Shown here: positions 26,177 through 34,490 of the stretch, piece by piece
How positions within the stretch are numbered: the first letter of the stretch is position 1
How the letters are laid out: the number at the start of each line of letters is the position of its first letter
Assembly (NCBI GenBank): GCA_039931065.1
Contig: JBDTSP010000010.1
Span: 1-64,000 of the forward strand
DNA: 64,000 nucleotides
Direction of reading: 5' to 3'
Source: CADEED01 sp039931065
GTDB taxonomy: Bacteria > Pseudomonadota > Gammaproteobacteria > Steroidobacterales > Steroidobacteraceae
Program-made: the position numbers and the translations under genes
Notes under the pieces: model-generated
Told to the model about the DNA's origin: nothing
Databases searched by the model: none
The model's input: only the letters and a program-made list of their open reading frames with translations

Positions 26177-27292
26177 TTATTGTCCCGCCATGCGGCTGTA
26201 TCGGCCGCCGGGGTGCGGCGCCACGTGCCCGTCGAGTTCCAGAATCAGCAGCATCGAGGCGATCGATTCGCTGTTCATACCCGTGCGTTCGATCAAGCTG
26301 TCGACGCTTGCCGGCTCGAAGGCGAGCGCATCTAACAGGATTTTGTATTCCTTGTCCAACGAAGGATTATTTTTGGAGCCCGGATTGGGCGCTGCAAGTA
26401 GTTGGTTGGTAAGGGGAATCTTGAGCTCGCCGAGCACGTCCTCGGGGGCTTCGACCAGCTTTGCGCCCTGCCGGATGAGCTGATGGCAGCCGCGGACCAG
26501 CGGATTGTGGATGGAACCGGGGATGGCGAAGACCTCGCGGCCGGCATCACCCGCCAGCCGGGCAGTGATCAGCGAGCCGGATCGGCGCGCCGCTTCGACG
26601 ACCAGGGTGCCCAGGCCCAGGCCCGAAATGATGCGGTTCCGGCGCGGAAAGTGCTCGCGCAGCGGCGGCACGCCGGGCGGAAATTCGCAGATCAGCGCGC
26701 CGCTTGCCTCGATGCGGGCGGCGAGCGCTTTGTGCTGTGGCGGGTAAATATCGTCGAGCCCGTGCCCGAGCACCGCGATGGTGAGGCCGTCGGCCGACAA
26801 CGCGCCTTCGTGGCAAGCGGCGTCGATGCCGAGTGCGAGACCGCTGGTGATGGTGAGGCCGGCGCGCGCGAAGAAGGTGGCGAATTCGCGGGCGGTGGCG
26901 CGCCCGCCCGCCGTGGGATTGCGGCTGCCAACCATGGCGAGCTGTGGTTCGCTGAGCGCGGCAACACTCCCGAGCACGAACAACAGGGCAGGCGCACCGG
27001 GTGACTGCCGCAGCAGATCCGGATAACCGGCATTGGTCGCAGGGAGCAGCGTGCAGCCGGTGGCCTCGAGCCAGCGCAGGTCGGCATCGATACGCGCTGC
27101 ATCGGGCGCCAGCAGCCATTGAATCATCGTGGTAGTTAGCCCGAGGCGCGCGAGCGCGGTGGCGTCGGGATCCTCGAGCAGCGACAGATCGGGGCTGGCG
27201 GCGACGAGGTTGTCGAATTGATCGGCGGTCAGGCCGGGCGCGCGCGCCGCCAGACACAGGCGGCGAAGTTCGAAATGCTGCCCGGCGTTCAT
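26177..27292 (-). CDS. dprA: DNA processing protein DprA
   Basis: Single-stranded-DNA binding recombination mediator that loads RecA during natural transformation. The Rossmann-type core shows VGSRNPTAGGRATA, TSGLALGIDAACHEGAL, VLGHGLDDIYPPQ, FPRRNRIISGL and VVEAARRSGSLITA. A C-terminal winged-helix-like domain of about 70 residues follows. Length 371 residues. First gene of the dprA-smg-topA operon. A terminator separates it from the LysM gene upstream, so it needs its own promoter in the short gap. Presence of dprA alone does not show that the organism is competent. Confidence 0.94.
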   Translation of the reverse strand: MNAGQHFELRRLCLAARAPGLTADQFDNLVAASPDLSLLEDPDATALARLGLTTTMIQWLLAPDAARIDADLRWLEATGCTLLPATNAGYPDLLRQSPGAPALLFVLGSVAALSEPQLAMVGSRNPTAGGRATAREFATFFARAGLTITSGLALGIDAACHEGALSADGLTIAVLGHGLDDIYPPQHKALAARIEASGALICEFPPGVPPLREHFPRRNRIISGLGLGTLVVEAARRSGSLITARLAGDAGREVFAIPGSIHNPLVRGCHQLIRQGAKLVEAPEDVLGELKIPLTNQLLAAPNPGSKNNPSLDKEYKILLDALAFEPASVDSLIERTGMNSESIASMLLILELDGHVAPHPGGRYSRMAGQ

Positions 27293-27310
27293 GAGTCAGC
27301 ATAAAACGAA

Positions 27311-27334
27311 AGGGCCAGCACGATGGCTGGCCCT
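27311..27334 (-). terminator. terminator after the LysM lipoprotein gene
   Basis: A perfect 9-bp stem (agggccagc with gctggccct, 6-base loop) is followed on the minus strand by a T-rich stretch (ttcgtttta). It lies 27 bases beyond the LysM gene stop and 19 bases before the dprA start, so the two same-strand genes are transcribed separately. Confidence 0.72.
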
Positions 27335-27360
27335 AACTCGTCTGAATGTCGAGAAATGCG

Positions 27361-28605
27361 TTACGGGTTGTAGACGCGATCCGCGACCTGCATCGGCCCG
27401 CGGGCGCCGATCACCAGGCCGTAACTGATGCGGTCGAAAACCTTGAACACGATCATCGTGCCGGCGCGTTCGTACGGCAGCTGCACCATCTCGCCGTAAG
27501 GATTCTTTTCCCAAGGCGCTTTGCCGTGCTTGTCCTGCACGACCTCGCCCTTCTGGTCGATGGCGAGCACCGCGCCGGGCGTGAGGCCCTGACGGTCGCC
27601 GCGGTTGATCACGACGACCTGGAACTGGCCGATCTGCTCGGCGTTGTCCGCCACCGCGATGATCTGGCCGTTGATGTTCGAGCGCGGCGCGTGCGGCGTG
27701 AAAGTCAGCGGCATGTCGCCTTCCTGCAGGATCAGGCGGTCACCCTCGAGCGCTTCGCGCGCACCTTCGGTGAGGATGGCCTTGGAGACCGGTCCCGGGT
27801 TGTTGACCACTGCGGTCGCGATGTAGTTGGCCTGGTAACCGACCAGCGTTTTGGTTTCCGGATCGACGATCGGCTCGGCAACGTGCATGACCGTGTAGCG
27901 CTGGTTCAACGAACCGTTGAGGTCCTTCACGTAAATCTCGTGGCCGGTGCCGCCGATCATGTGGTGATCGCGGAAGCCGAGGATGTGCGGCGCGCGCAGT
28001 GCTTCTTCCTTGGTGAGCACACTCGGCTTGCTCAGGAACGCGGCGATCGCGGCGAACGGAATCGCATCGACCGGACCGTCGAGCTGTTCGCTGCGCAAGC
28101 GCGGCTGCAGCCGGGCACCGCTGTACTGCGAAATGCTCACGCGAGCATCGCCGCCAGCGCCGTACGCCAGCGACAACACGTCACCCGGATAGATGAGGTG
28201 GGGATTCTCGACCTGCGGATTGATCTGCCAGATCTCGGGCCAGAACCACGGGTCCCTGAGGAACACCGCGGCGATGTCCCAGAGCGTGTCGCCACGCTTG
28301 ACCGTGTAGTTCATCGGCGCGTCGGGGCGGATGAGCTGGGCGGTCTGCACCGTTGCATCCGGCACCTGCGCCTCGTTCATGGCGGCGACCGCGGCTTCGG
28401 TAGCCGTGAGGTCGTCGGCGCTGTTGTCCACAGCGTTGACGGGTTCGGCAGCCATCGGCGGCGGCGCTGATTCAGCCTCTGGCGGCGCCGATTTGCAGCC
28501 GGCTACGAGAAGTAGCGCGGCAGCGATGAAGGCCGTCAGTGCGATGAGACGCGGGGTCACAGATCCGAGCACGCGCGGCTCCCTAAGTTGTTGATTGAAA
28601 GACAT
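27361..28605 (-). CDS. LysM-domain lipoprotein
   Basis: Predicted lipoprotein of 414 residues with lipobox Cys near residue 37 (LLVAGC). After an acidic linker there is one LysM peptidoglycan-binding domain at about 100-150 (YTVKRGDTLWDIAAVFLRDPWF, of which VKRGDTLWDIA is the core). A large C-terminal region of beta type contains PHILGFRDHHMIGGTGHEI. A homologous LysM gene next to dprA and divergent from def is common in gammaproteobacteria; a wall-associated role is inferred. A purine-rich site (gaggagtggagg) directly precedes the ATG. It shares a 184-base divergent region with def. Confidence 0.9.
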   Translation of the reverse strand: MSFNQQLREPRVLGSVTPRLIALTAFIAAALLLVAGCKSAPPEAESAPPPMAAEPVNAVDNSADDLTATEAAVAAMNEAQVPDATVQTAQLIRPDAPMNYTVKRGDTLWDIAAVFLRDPWFWPEIWQINPQVENPHLIYPGDVLSLAYGAGGDARVSISQYSGARLQPRLRSEQLDGPVDAIPFAAIAAFLSKPSVLTKEEALRAPHILGFRDHHMIGGTGHEIYVKDLNGSLNQRYTVMHVAEPIVDPETKTLVGYQANYIATAVVNNPGPVSKAILTEGAREALEGDRLILQEGDMPLTFTPHAPRSNINGQIIAVADNAEQIGQFQVVVINRGDRQGLTPGAVLAIDQKGEVVQDKHGKAPWEKNPYGEMVQLPYERAGTMIVFKVFDRISYGLVIGARGPMQVADRVYNP

Positions 28606-28648
28606 CCTCCACTCCTCAATCCTGGGTGGGGCAAGCGGACCCCACTGT

Positions 28649-28654
28649 TATAAT
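28649..28654 (+). promoter_or_regulatory. possible -10 element for def-fmt
   Basis: A perfect TATAAT lies 135 bases upstream of the def ATG in the divergent region shared with the LysM gene. No good TTGACA-like element is visible 17 bases before it, so this is a weak prediction from one hexamer in otherwise GC-rich DNA. Confidence 0.35.
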
Positions 28655-28789
28655 CCGCCGCGACACGAGGGCATACGATCTATTGTCAAGTTTGTGCGCT
28701 GGATCACGGGTCTAACACCCGCGCCGCTCCATGCATTCCTTGTCCACGGTCGGATCGCCCAAACATTAGCAGCAATCGAGCGGAACATC

Positions 28790-29329
28790 ATGGCGCGCCT
28801 GCAAATTCTTGAATACCCCGACCCCCGGCTTCGGACCAAGGCCGCCCCCGTTACTGCCTTCGACGCGGCGTTGGCGCGGAAAGTCGCCGACATGTTCGAG
28901 ACCATGTACGCCGCGCCGGGTGTGGGCCTTGCCGCGACCCAGGTCGATTTTCATAAGCGTTTGATAGTTATGGATGTTTCCGAAGGGAAGACCGAGCCGC
29001 GCGTCTACTGCAATCCGGAAATCCTGTCGCAGGAAGGCGTGGGGGTCACCGAGGAAGGTTGCCTGTCCGTACCCGGCATATTCGACGAGGTGAAACGGGC
29101 CGCGGTCATCAAGGCGCGCGCGCAGGACGTCACCGGGGCCAGTTTCGAGGTCGATCTCGAGGGACTCGCGGCGGTCTGCCTGCAGCACGAGATGGATCAC
29201 CTGGAAGGCAAGCTGTTCGTTGATTACCTGTCGGACCTCAAGCGCGAGCGCATCCGCAAGAAGCTCGAAAAAGATCGCAAGGAACGCGCCGCGAAACCGC
29301 GCGAGTCTGCGGCGTCCCGCGCGTACTGA
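28790..29329 (+). CDS. def: peptide deformylase
   Basis: Iron/zinc enzyme that removes the formyl group from nascent polypeptides. All three motifs are intact: GVGLAATQ, EGCLSVPG and the metal-binding QHEMDHLEG. Length 179 residues. ATG at 28790 begins MARLQILEYPDPRL, as usual; about 65 open codons upstream belong to the leader. The operon continues with fmt 31 bases downstream, the conserved def-fmt pairing of deformylase with the enzyme that adds the formyl group. Confidence 0.96.
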   Translation: MARLQILEYPDPRLRTKAAPVTAFDAALARKVADMFETMYAAPGVGLAATQVDFHKRLIVMDVSEGKTEPRVYCNPEILSQEGVGVTEEGCLSVPGIFDEVKRAAVIKARAQDVTGASFEVDLEGLAAVCLQHEMDHLEGKLFVDYLSDLKRERIRKKLEKDRKERAAKPRESAASRAY

Positions 29330-29360
29330 TTCACAAAAAGAACCCAAGCCTTCGGGCGCC

Positions 29361-30302
29361 ATGAACTCGCTCAGAATCGCCTTCGCGGGCACGCCGAAGT
29401 TTGCGCTGCCCGCGCTGCGGGCACTGCTCGGTACGACTCACGAAGTCGTCGGTGTGTTGACGCAACCCGATCGGCCGGCCGGCCGCGGCCAGCAGTTGCG
29501 TGCTTCGCCGGTCAAACTACTTGCGCTCGACTCGGGTTTGCCATTGGCGCAGCCCGCGACGCTGAAAACACCGGAGAGCCGCGCCGCACTTTCGGGCTGG
29601 GCGCCGGATGTGCTGGTGGTCGTCGCGTACGGTCTCATTCTTCCGCCCGCGGTGCTGATGTTGCCGCGACTCGGCTGCCTCAACATTCATGGGTCGTTGC
29701 TGCCGCGCTGGCGCGGCGCGGCGCCGATCCAGCGCGCGATCCTCGCGGGCGACACCGAAACCGGAGTGACGATCATGCAGCTCGACGAGGGCCTCGATAC
29801 CGGCCCGACGCTGCTCGAACGGCGCCGCCACATCGGCACGCACGATACCGCCGGCGACCTGCACGATGCCTTGTCCGAGCTAGGCGCCGCCGCGTTGATC
29901 GAGGCCATCGACGGGCTGGCGGCCGGCGCGTTGTCGGCGCGTCCGCAGCCGGCGGCCGGGGCTAACTACGCGCCGAAGATCGACAAGGCGGAAGCGCGGC
30001 TCGACTGGAACGCGAGCGCCGCCGAGCTCGACCGTCGAGTGCGCGCGTTCAACCCCTGGCCGATGGCCGAGACTCGATTTGCCGGCGAATCGTTGCGGCT
30101 GTTACGCGCCAGTGTCGCGGACGGCGCGGCCGACGAAGCCGCGCCCGGCACCTTGTTAGGAATTGCCGACGACGGTTTGCGGATCGCCTGCGGCGAAGGT
30201 GTGCTTGCGGTGCGCGAGCTGCAGCGCGCCGGCAGGCGGCCGGTTTCGGCGCGCGATTTCGCCAACGCAGTACGTCTCGACGGGATCAGGTTCGGTACAT
30301 GA
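29361..30302 (+). CDS. fmt: methionyl-tRNA formyltransferase
   Basis: Transfers a formyl group from 10-formyltetrahydrofolate to initiator Met-tRNA. The N-terminal domain begins SLRIAFAGTPKFALPAL and contains LNIHGSLLPRWRGAAPIQRA with the catalytic Asn and His, then GVTIMQLDEGLDTGP. The C-terminal OB-like domain has FNPWPMAETRF. Length 313 residues, typical. The stop overlaps rsmB as ATGA, indicating coupled translation within the def-fmt-rsmB run. Confidence 0.96.
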   Translation: MNSLRIAFAGTPKFALPALRALLGTTHEVVGVLTQPDRPAGRGQQLRASPVKLLALDSGLPLAQPATLKTPESRAALSGWAPDVLVVVAYGLILPPAVLMLPRLGCLNIHGSLLPRWRGAAPIQRAILAGDTETGVTIMQLDEGLDTGPTLLERRRHIGTHDTAGDLHDALSELGAAALIEAIDGLAAGALSARPQPAAGANYAPKIDKAEARLDWNASAAELDRRVRAFNPWPMAETRFAGESLRLLRASVADGAADEAAPGTLLGIADDGLRIACGEGVLAVRELQRAGRRPVSARDFANAVRLDGIRFGT

Positions 30303-31663
30303 ACCGCTCTGTAGTTCGAAGAAATCCCCCACCGCCCCGCCGCGCGCGACATGCCCCCGGCGCCGAAACCATGGCGCACGCCGCCATCGCCGTGCACGAC
30401 GTGGTGTACGAAGGCCGCTCCGCTGACGCCGCGCTCGAGGCGGCGCATGAACGGGTCGATCGCGCCGCGGTGCGCGCCATCGCGCTTGGGACGTTGCGCT
30501 GGTACCTGCGATTGCAGCCGGCCCTCGCGCCGCTGTCGAACCGGCCGTTCGACGAACTCTCGCCGAAGCTCGCGGCGCTGCTGGTCACGGCTGCGCACCA
30601 GGTGGAGTACTCGCGCGGCGCGGCCGAAGCCCAGGTGCACCTGGCCGTGGACGCGAGTCGAGTGATCGGCGAAGGCCGCGCCTCGGGAGTGGTCAACGCG
30701 ATGCTGCGCCGGTTCGTCGCGCAGCGAGCCGAGTTGTTAGCCGTGGCGGATGCCGAGATCGCGCAACGTCATGCGCACCCGCGCTGGCTGGTCGACTCGG
30801 TGCGCGCCGCCTGGGGCGACCGCCACGAAGAAATCCTGGCCGCCAACAATCAGCATCCGCCGATGGTGCTGCGACTCGATTCCGCGCTGCCAGCCCACGA
30901 CTTCCTGCGTTCCTGGCGTGCGCTCGGGCGCGACGCGCAGACGGTCGAGTGGCGGCCCGATGCCGTGGTGCTCGAGCGGCCCGCGGCCGTACAGACGTTG
31001 CCCGGCTTCGAAGCCGGGGCGGTCTCCGTGCAGGATTGCGGCGCTCAGCTGGCGGCGTTGCTGCTCGACGCCAGATCCGGGATGCGCGTGCTCGACGCCT
31101 GTGCTGCGCCGGGCGGCAAGACGCTGCACATCGCACAAATCACTCCGGATCTCGCCGAGCTGATCGCCGTCGACGATGATTCTTTGCGGCTCGCGCGCGT
31201 GCGCGAAAACCTGCAGCGCGCCGGACGTGACGCGATCCTGGTGACCGCCGACATGCGCGACCGGCCACCTTCGTTCAACCCGGCGCACTTCGATCGCATC
31301 CTGGTGGACGCGCCCTGTTCGGCCACGGGCGTCATCCGCCGTCATCCCGACATCAAGCTGCTGCGCCGGGCGAGCGATATCGACGGCTTCGTTGCGACCC
31401 AGCGGCGGATTCTCGCCACCGCTTTCGAACTGCTGCGGCCCGGCGGACGTCTCATCTACTGCACCTGCTCGATACTGCCGGCGGAGAACGAGGCAGTGGT
31501 CGCGGCCTTCCTGAGTGGCGAACCGCGCGCCGTCCCGGGCGCCTGGCCCGAAAATCTTCGGCAGCCGCCCGGGCTGCTCGAACGCAGCGTCGGCTGGCAG
31601 TTGCTGCCCGGTGGTGGCGCGGGGACCGATGGCTTCTACTATGCTTGCCTGCTCAGAAAATAG
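30299..31663 (+). CDS. rsmB: 16S rRNA (cytosine967-C5)-methyltransferase
   Basis: Methylates C967 of 16S rRNA. An N-terminal NusB-like RNA-binding domain spans about 20-160. The methyltransferase domain has DACAAPGGKTLHIAQ for cofactor binding, DAPCSATGV with one Cys and YCTCSILPAENE with the catalytic Cys. Length 454 residues. The ATG overlaps the fmt stop; a later ATG at codon 25 (MAHAAIAVHD) is a possible alternative because the first 24 residues are basic and proline-rich. Confidence 0.94.
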   Translation: MNRSVVRRNPPPPRRARHAPGAETMAHAAIAVHDVVYEGRSADAALEAAHERVDRAAVRAIALGTLRWYLRLQPALAPLSNRPFDELSPKLAALLVTAAHQVEYSRGAAEAQVHLAVDASRVIGEGRASGVVNAMLRRFVAQRAELLAVADAEIAQRHAHPRWLVDSVRAAWGDRHEEILAANNQHPPMVLRLDSALPAHDFLRSWRALGRDAQTVEWRPDAVVLERPAAVQTLPGFEAGAVSVQDCGAQLAALLLDARSGMRVLDACAAPGGKTLHIAQITPDLAELIAVDDDSLRLARVRENLQRAGRDAILVTADMRDRPPSFNPAHFDRILVDAPCSATGVIRRHPDIKLLRRASDIDGFVATQRRILATAFELLRPGGRLIYCTCSILPAENEAVVAAFLSGEPRAVPGAWPENLRQPPGLLERSVGWQLLPGGGAGTDGFYYACLLRK

Positions 31664-31671
31664 AGGAACCG

Positions 31672-32262
31672 ATGCAGTTCCGGCGCGTGAATAACCTTTG
31701 GATCCTGGCTCTCGCGGCACTCGCGACGTTTAGCCTGGGCCAGGTCGCGCGAGCCGATCCTCTCGATGGCGTTCTCGAGGTGCGTTCGGCGTATGTCGCC
31801 ATCGACCAGGGCGTGTTCCAGCTGTTCGCGCGCGTCGCCTACCCGGTGAACGACGACATCCGTGCCGCGCTCAAGGATGGGCTGATGCTCACCTTCGACC
31901 TCGACGTCATCGTTTCGCGCGAGCGCCGCTTCTGGGTCGATGAGACGATTGCCGAGTACACGCTCAAACGCGAACTCATCTATCACGCGGTCAGCGATCG
32001 TTACGTCACGCGCGATCGCGATGCGCGCAGCAGCGAGCAACGCAGCTACGCTACTCTCGAAGAAGCGCTCGAAGCCTTGGGTACGGTCGAAGCGTGGCCG
32101 TTCCTGGTTTCACCGCAGTTGTCCGTGAACCGGCAATACCGCGTGTCCTTGCGCGCCGGCGTGCGCCGTGGACGGCTGCCCGACACCTTGCGCGTGCTGC
32201 TGTTCTGGACCGACGACTGGCACCGCGAAAGCGAGTGGTTCTCATGGTCCCTGCAGCGATGA
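31672..32262 (+). CDS. DUF4390 exported protein
   Basis: Protein of 196 residues with a signal peptide ending near ARA at about residue 27, then a DUF4390 domain (VFQLFARVAYPVNDDIRAAL, with LTFDLDVIVSRERRFW). The function is unknown; the gene sits regularly between rsmB and ntrY in xanthomonad-type genomes. ATG 31672 is chosen over a TTG nine codons upstream because a gagga ribosome site lies at the right distance. The stop overlaps the ntrY ATG as ATGA, so it may act with the sensor kinase at the periplasmic side. Confidence 0.87.
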   Translation: MQFRRVNNLWILALAALATFSLGQVARADPLDGVLEVRSAYVAIDQGVFQLFARVAYPVNDDIRAALKDGLMLTFDLDVIVSRERRFWVDETIAEYTLKRELIYHAVSDRYVTRDRDARSSEQRSYATLEEALEALGTVEAWPFLVSPQLSVNRQYRVSLRAGVRRGRLPDTLRVLLFWTDDWHRESEWFSWSLQR

Positions 32263-34490
32263 GGCGCCTCGGTACCCTCGGGCTCATCGCCCTGTGGGTG
32301 CTGGTGAGCGGCGGTCTGCTGCTCCTCTTGGCGCTCGCGGTGCAGAACTCCCAACGCTTCAGCCAGATGCAGGCCTGGATCCTGCTGGCCAACGCCATCG
32401 CGGTCGTCACGGTGAGCGTGTTGCTGGCGCGCAAGATCACCGAGCTGGTGCGCGCGTTCCGCGCCGGTGTGCCCGGTTCGCGCCTGACGGCGCGCACGGT
32501 CGCGATCTTCGGCTCGCTCGTGATCGCGCCGCTGATCATCGTCTATCTATTCTCGCTCGAGTTCCTCAACCGCGGCATCGACAGCTGGTTCAAGGTCGAG
32601 ATCAAGCAGGGCCTGTCGGACGCGCTCGAACTGTCGAAGTCCGCGATGGACGTGCGTATGCGCGAATACGCGCGCAGCACGCAGCTGTTCGCGAATCGCC
32701 TCGCCGACAGCCCGCCCTCCAACTGGGCCTTCGCCACCGATGAGCAACGCGTAGAGAGCGGCGCGCTCGAGGTGGTCGTCTACGGCACGCTCGGCCAGAT
32801 TCTGGCCGCGAGCAGCGTGGGCAGTTCCTCCACCAAGCTGCCGCGCGCGTCCGCCGAAGTGACCAGCGCAATCGCGGGCGGCAATCTGTACTGGAGCCTG
32901 GAACCGCTGTCGGAAGACGACTACCTGATCAACACGGCGGCGCCTATCGCGACCTCGCCGGGATCGAGCGAAGGTCGCTTCGTGGTGGCGCTGTATCCCG
33001 TGCCACCACAACTCGTGCGTCTGTCCGAAGCCGTGCAGCATTCCTATTCGCAGCACAGCGATCTGACCGAACAACGCGAGGGAGTGAAGAATCTCTTTGG
33101 CCTCACGCTCACCCTGGTACTGCTATTGGCAATGCTCACCGCCATCTATGGTGCTATCTACTCGGCCGAGAAGCTGGTACGACCAGTCCAGGATCTGATC
33201 GCGGGCACACGCGCGGTGGGCAAGGGGGACTTTGCCACCCGTTTGCCGCTGCCCTCGCGCGACGAGATGGGTTTCCTCGTGCATTCGTTCAACGACATGA
33301 CCAAGCGGCTGCGGCGCGCGCGCGAAGACACCACGCGCAGCCAGCAGGCGGTCGAACGCGAGCGCGAACGCCTCTCGATCATCCTGGCGCGCCTGTCTAC
33401 CGGCGTCATCGCCATCGGCCGCGACATGAAATTGCGCAGCGCCAACCATGCGGCCAGCAACATTCTCGGCGTCGATCTCGAGCAGGGCGCCGGCCAGCCG
33501 CTGTCCGCGTTGCAAGAGTCCGATCCGCGCTTCGCGCGCTTCGTCGGCGAAGTCAGCGAGCGGCTCGCGAGGGGCGACGAAGAATGGCGCGAGCAGATGG
33601 ATCTCAAACCCGAAATGGCCGGCGCGCGCGTGCTGGTGTGCGCGTGTACGCCGCTGCCCGGTGACGAACACGCGGAGAACGACGAAGAACGGCAGGGCGG
33701 TTTCGTGATCGTCTTCGACGACATCAGTGCCTTGTTGCAGGCGCAGCGCGACGCGGCCTGGGGCGAGGTCGCGCGGCGGCTCGCGCATGAGATCAAGAAT
33801 CCGCTCACGCCCATCCAGCTTTCGGCCGAACGCATGCGCCGCCGGTATCTCGACAAGATGACCGGTGAGGACGCACAGATTCTCGACCGTGCCACGTACA
33901 CCATCGTGCAGCAGGTCGAAGCCATGAAGGCGATGGTCAACGCGTTCAGCGAATATGCGCGGGCGCCGGACATGAAGGTGACGCAATTCCCCCTGAATGC
34001 GCTGGTCACCGAAGTTGCTGACCTCCATCGCGTACAGGAATCGGGCGTGCAGATCGAGGTGGAGCTCGATCCGCGCATCGATCAGGTGGAAGCCGACCGC
34101 GGCCGCGTCCGGCAGATCCTCAACAACCTCATCGTGAACGGCGCCGAGGCGGTGGAAAACGTCCCGGCTGGCCTCGTCACGCTCGTCACGCATTTCGAAG
34201 CCGCGGGCTCGGCCGAGTACGCCACCATCACGGTGTCCGACAACGGACCCGGTTTCGCGCGCGAAGTGCTGGGGCGGGCTTTCGATCCCTACGTCACCAG
34301 CAAACCCAAGGGCACCGGATTGGGCCTCGCGATCGTGAAAAAAATTGTCGAAGAGCACGGCGGGCGCGTCGAGGCCGACAATCGGCCGGAAGGCGGCGGG
34401 CGCGTGCGTGTATCCTTGCCCTTAACAGACGGATCCCGACAGCTGGTGGCGCGCGATCGACGCGTTGAACCACGGAAGGAGCGAGCATGA
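32259..34490 (+). CDS. ntrY: NtrY-type sensor histidine kinase
   Basis: Membrane sensor kinase of 743 residues that phosphorylates the NtrX-type regulator encoded next. The N-terminal half has membrane segments at about 10-30, 36-55 and 82-105, a periplasmic sensor region, and a fourth segment near 285-310. Then come HAMP (RPVQDLIAGTRAVGKGDF), PAS, HisKA with EVARRLAHEIKNPLTPIQL, and an ATPase domain with NNLIVNGAEA, DNGPGFA and GTGLGLAIVKKI. ATG 32259 overlaps the DUF4390 stop; an ATG five codons earlier is possible. The signal sensed is unknown; the family is linked to nitrogen or redox state and envelope functions. Confidence 0.92.
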   Translation: MRRLGTLGLIALWVLVSGGLLLLLALAVQNSQRFSQMQAWILLANAIAVVTVSVLLARKITELVRAFRAGVPGSRLTARTVAIFGSLVIAPLIIVYLFSLEFLNRGIDSWFKVEIKQGLSDALELSKSAMDVRMREYARSTQLFANRLADSPPSNWAFATDEQRVESGALEVVVYGTLGQILAASSVGSSSTKLPRASAEVTSAIAGGNLYWSLEPLSEDDYLINTAAPIATSPGSSEGRFVVALYPVPPQLVRLSEAVQHSYSQHSDLTEQREGVKNLFGLTLTLVLLLAMLTAIYGAIYSAEKLVRPVQDLIAGTRAVGKGDFATRLPLPSRDEMGFLVHSFNDMTKRLRRAREDTTRSQQAVERERERLSIILARLSTGVIAIGRDMKLRSANHAASNILGVDLEQGAGQPLSALQESDPRFARFVGEVSERLARGDEEWREQMDLKPEMAGARVLVCACTPLPGDEHAENDEERQGGFVIVFDDISALLQAQRDAAWGEVARRLAHEIKNPLTPIQLSAERMRRRYLDKMTGEDAQILDRATYTIVQQVEAMKAMVNAFSEYARAPDMKVTQFPLNALVTEVADLHRVQESGVQIEVELDPRIDQVEADRGRVRQILNNLIVNGAEAVENVPAGLVTLVTHFEAAGSAEYATITVSDNGPGFAREVLGRAFDPYVTSKPKGTGLGLAIVKKIVEEHGGRVEADNRPEGGGRVRVSLPLTDGSRQLVARDRRVEPRKERA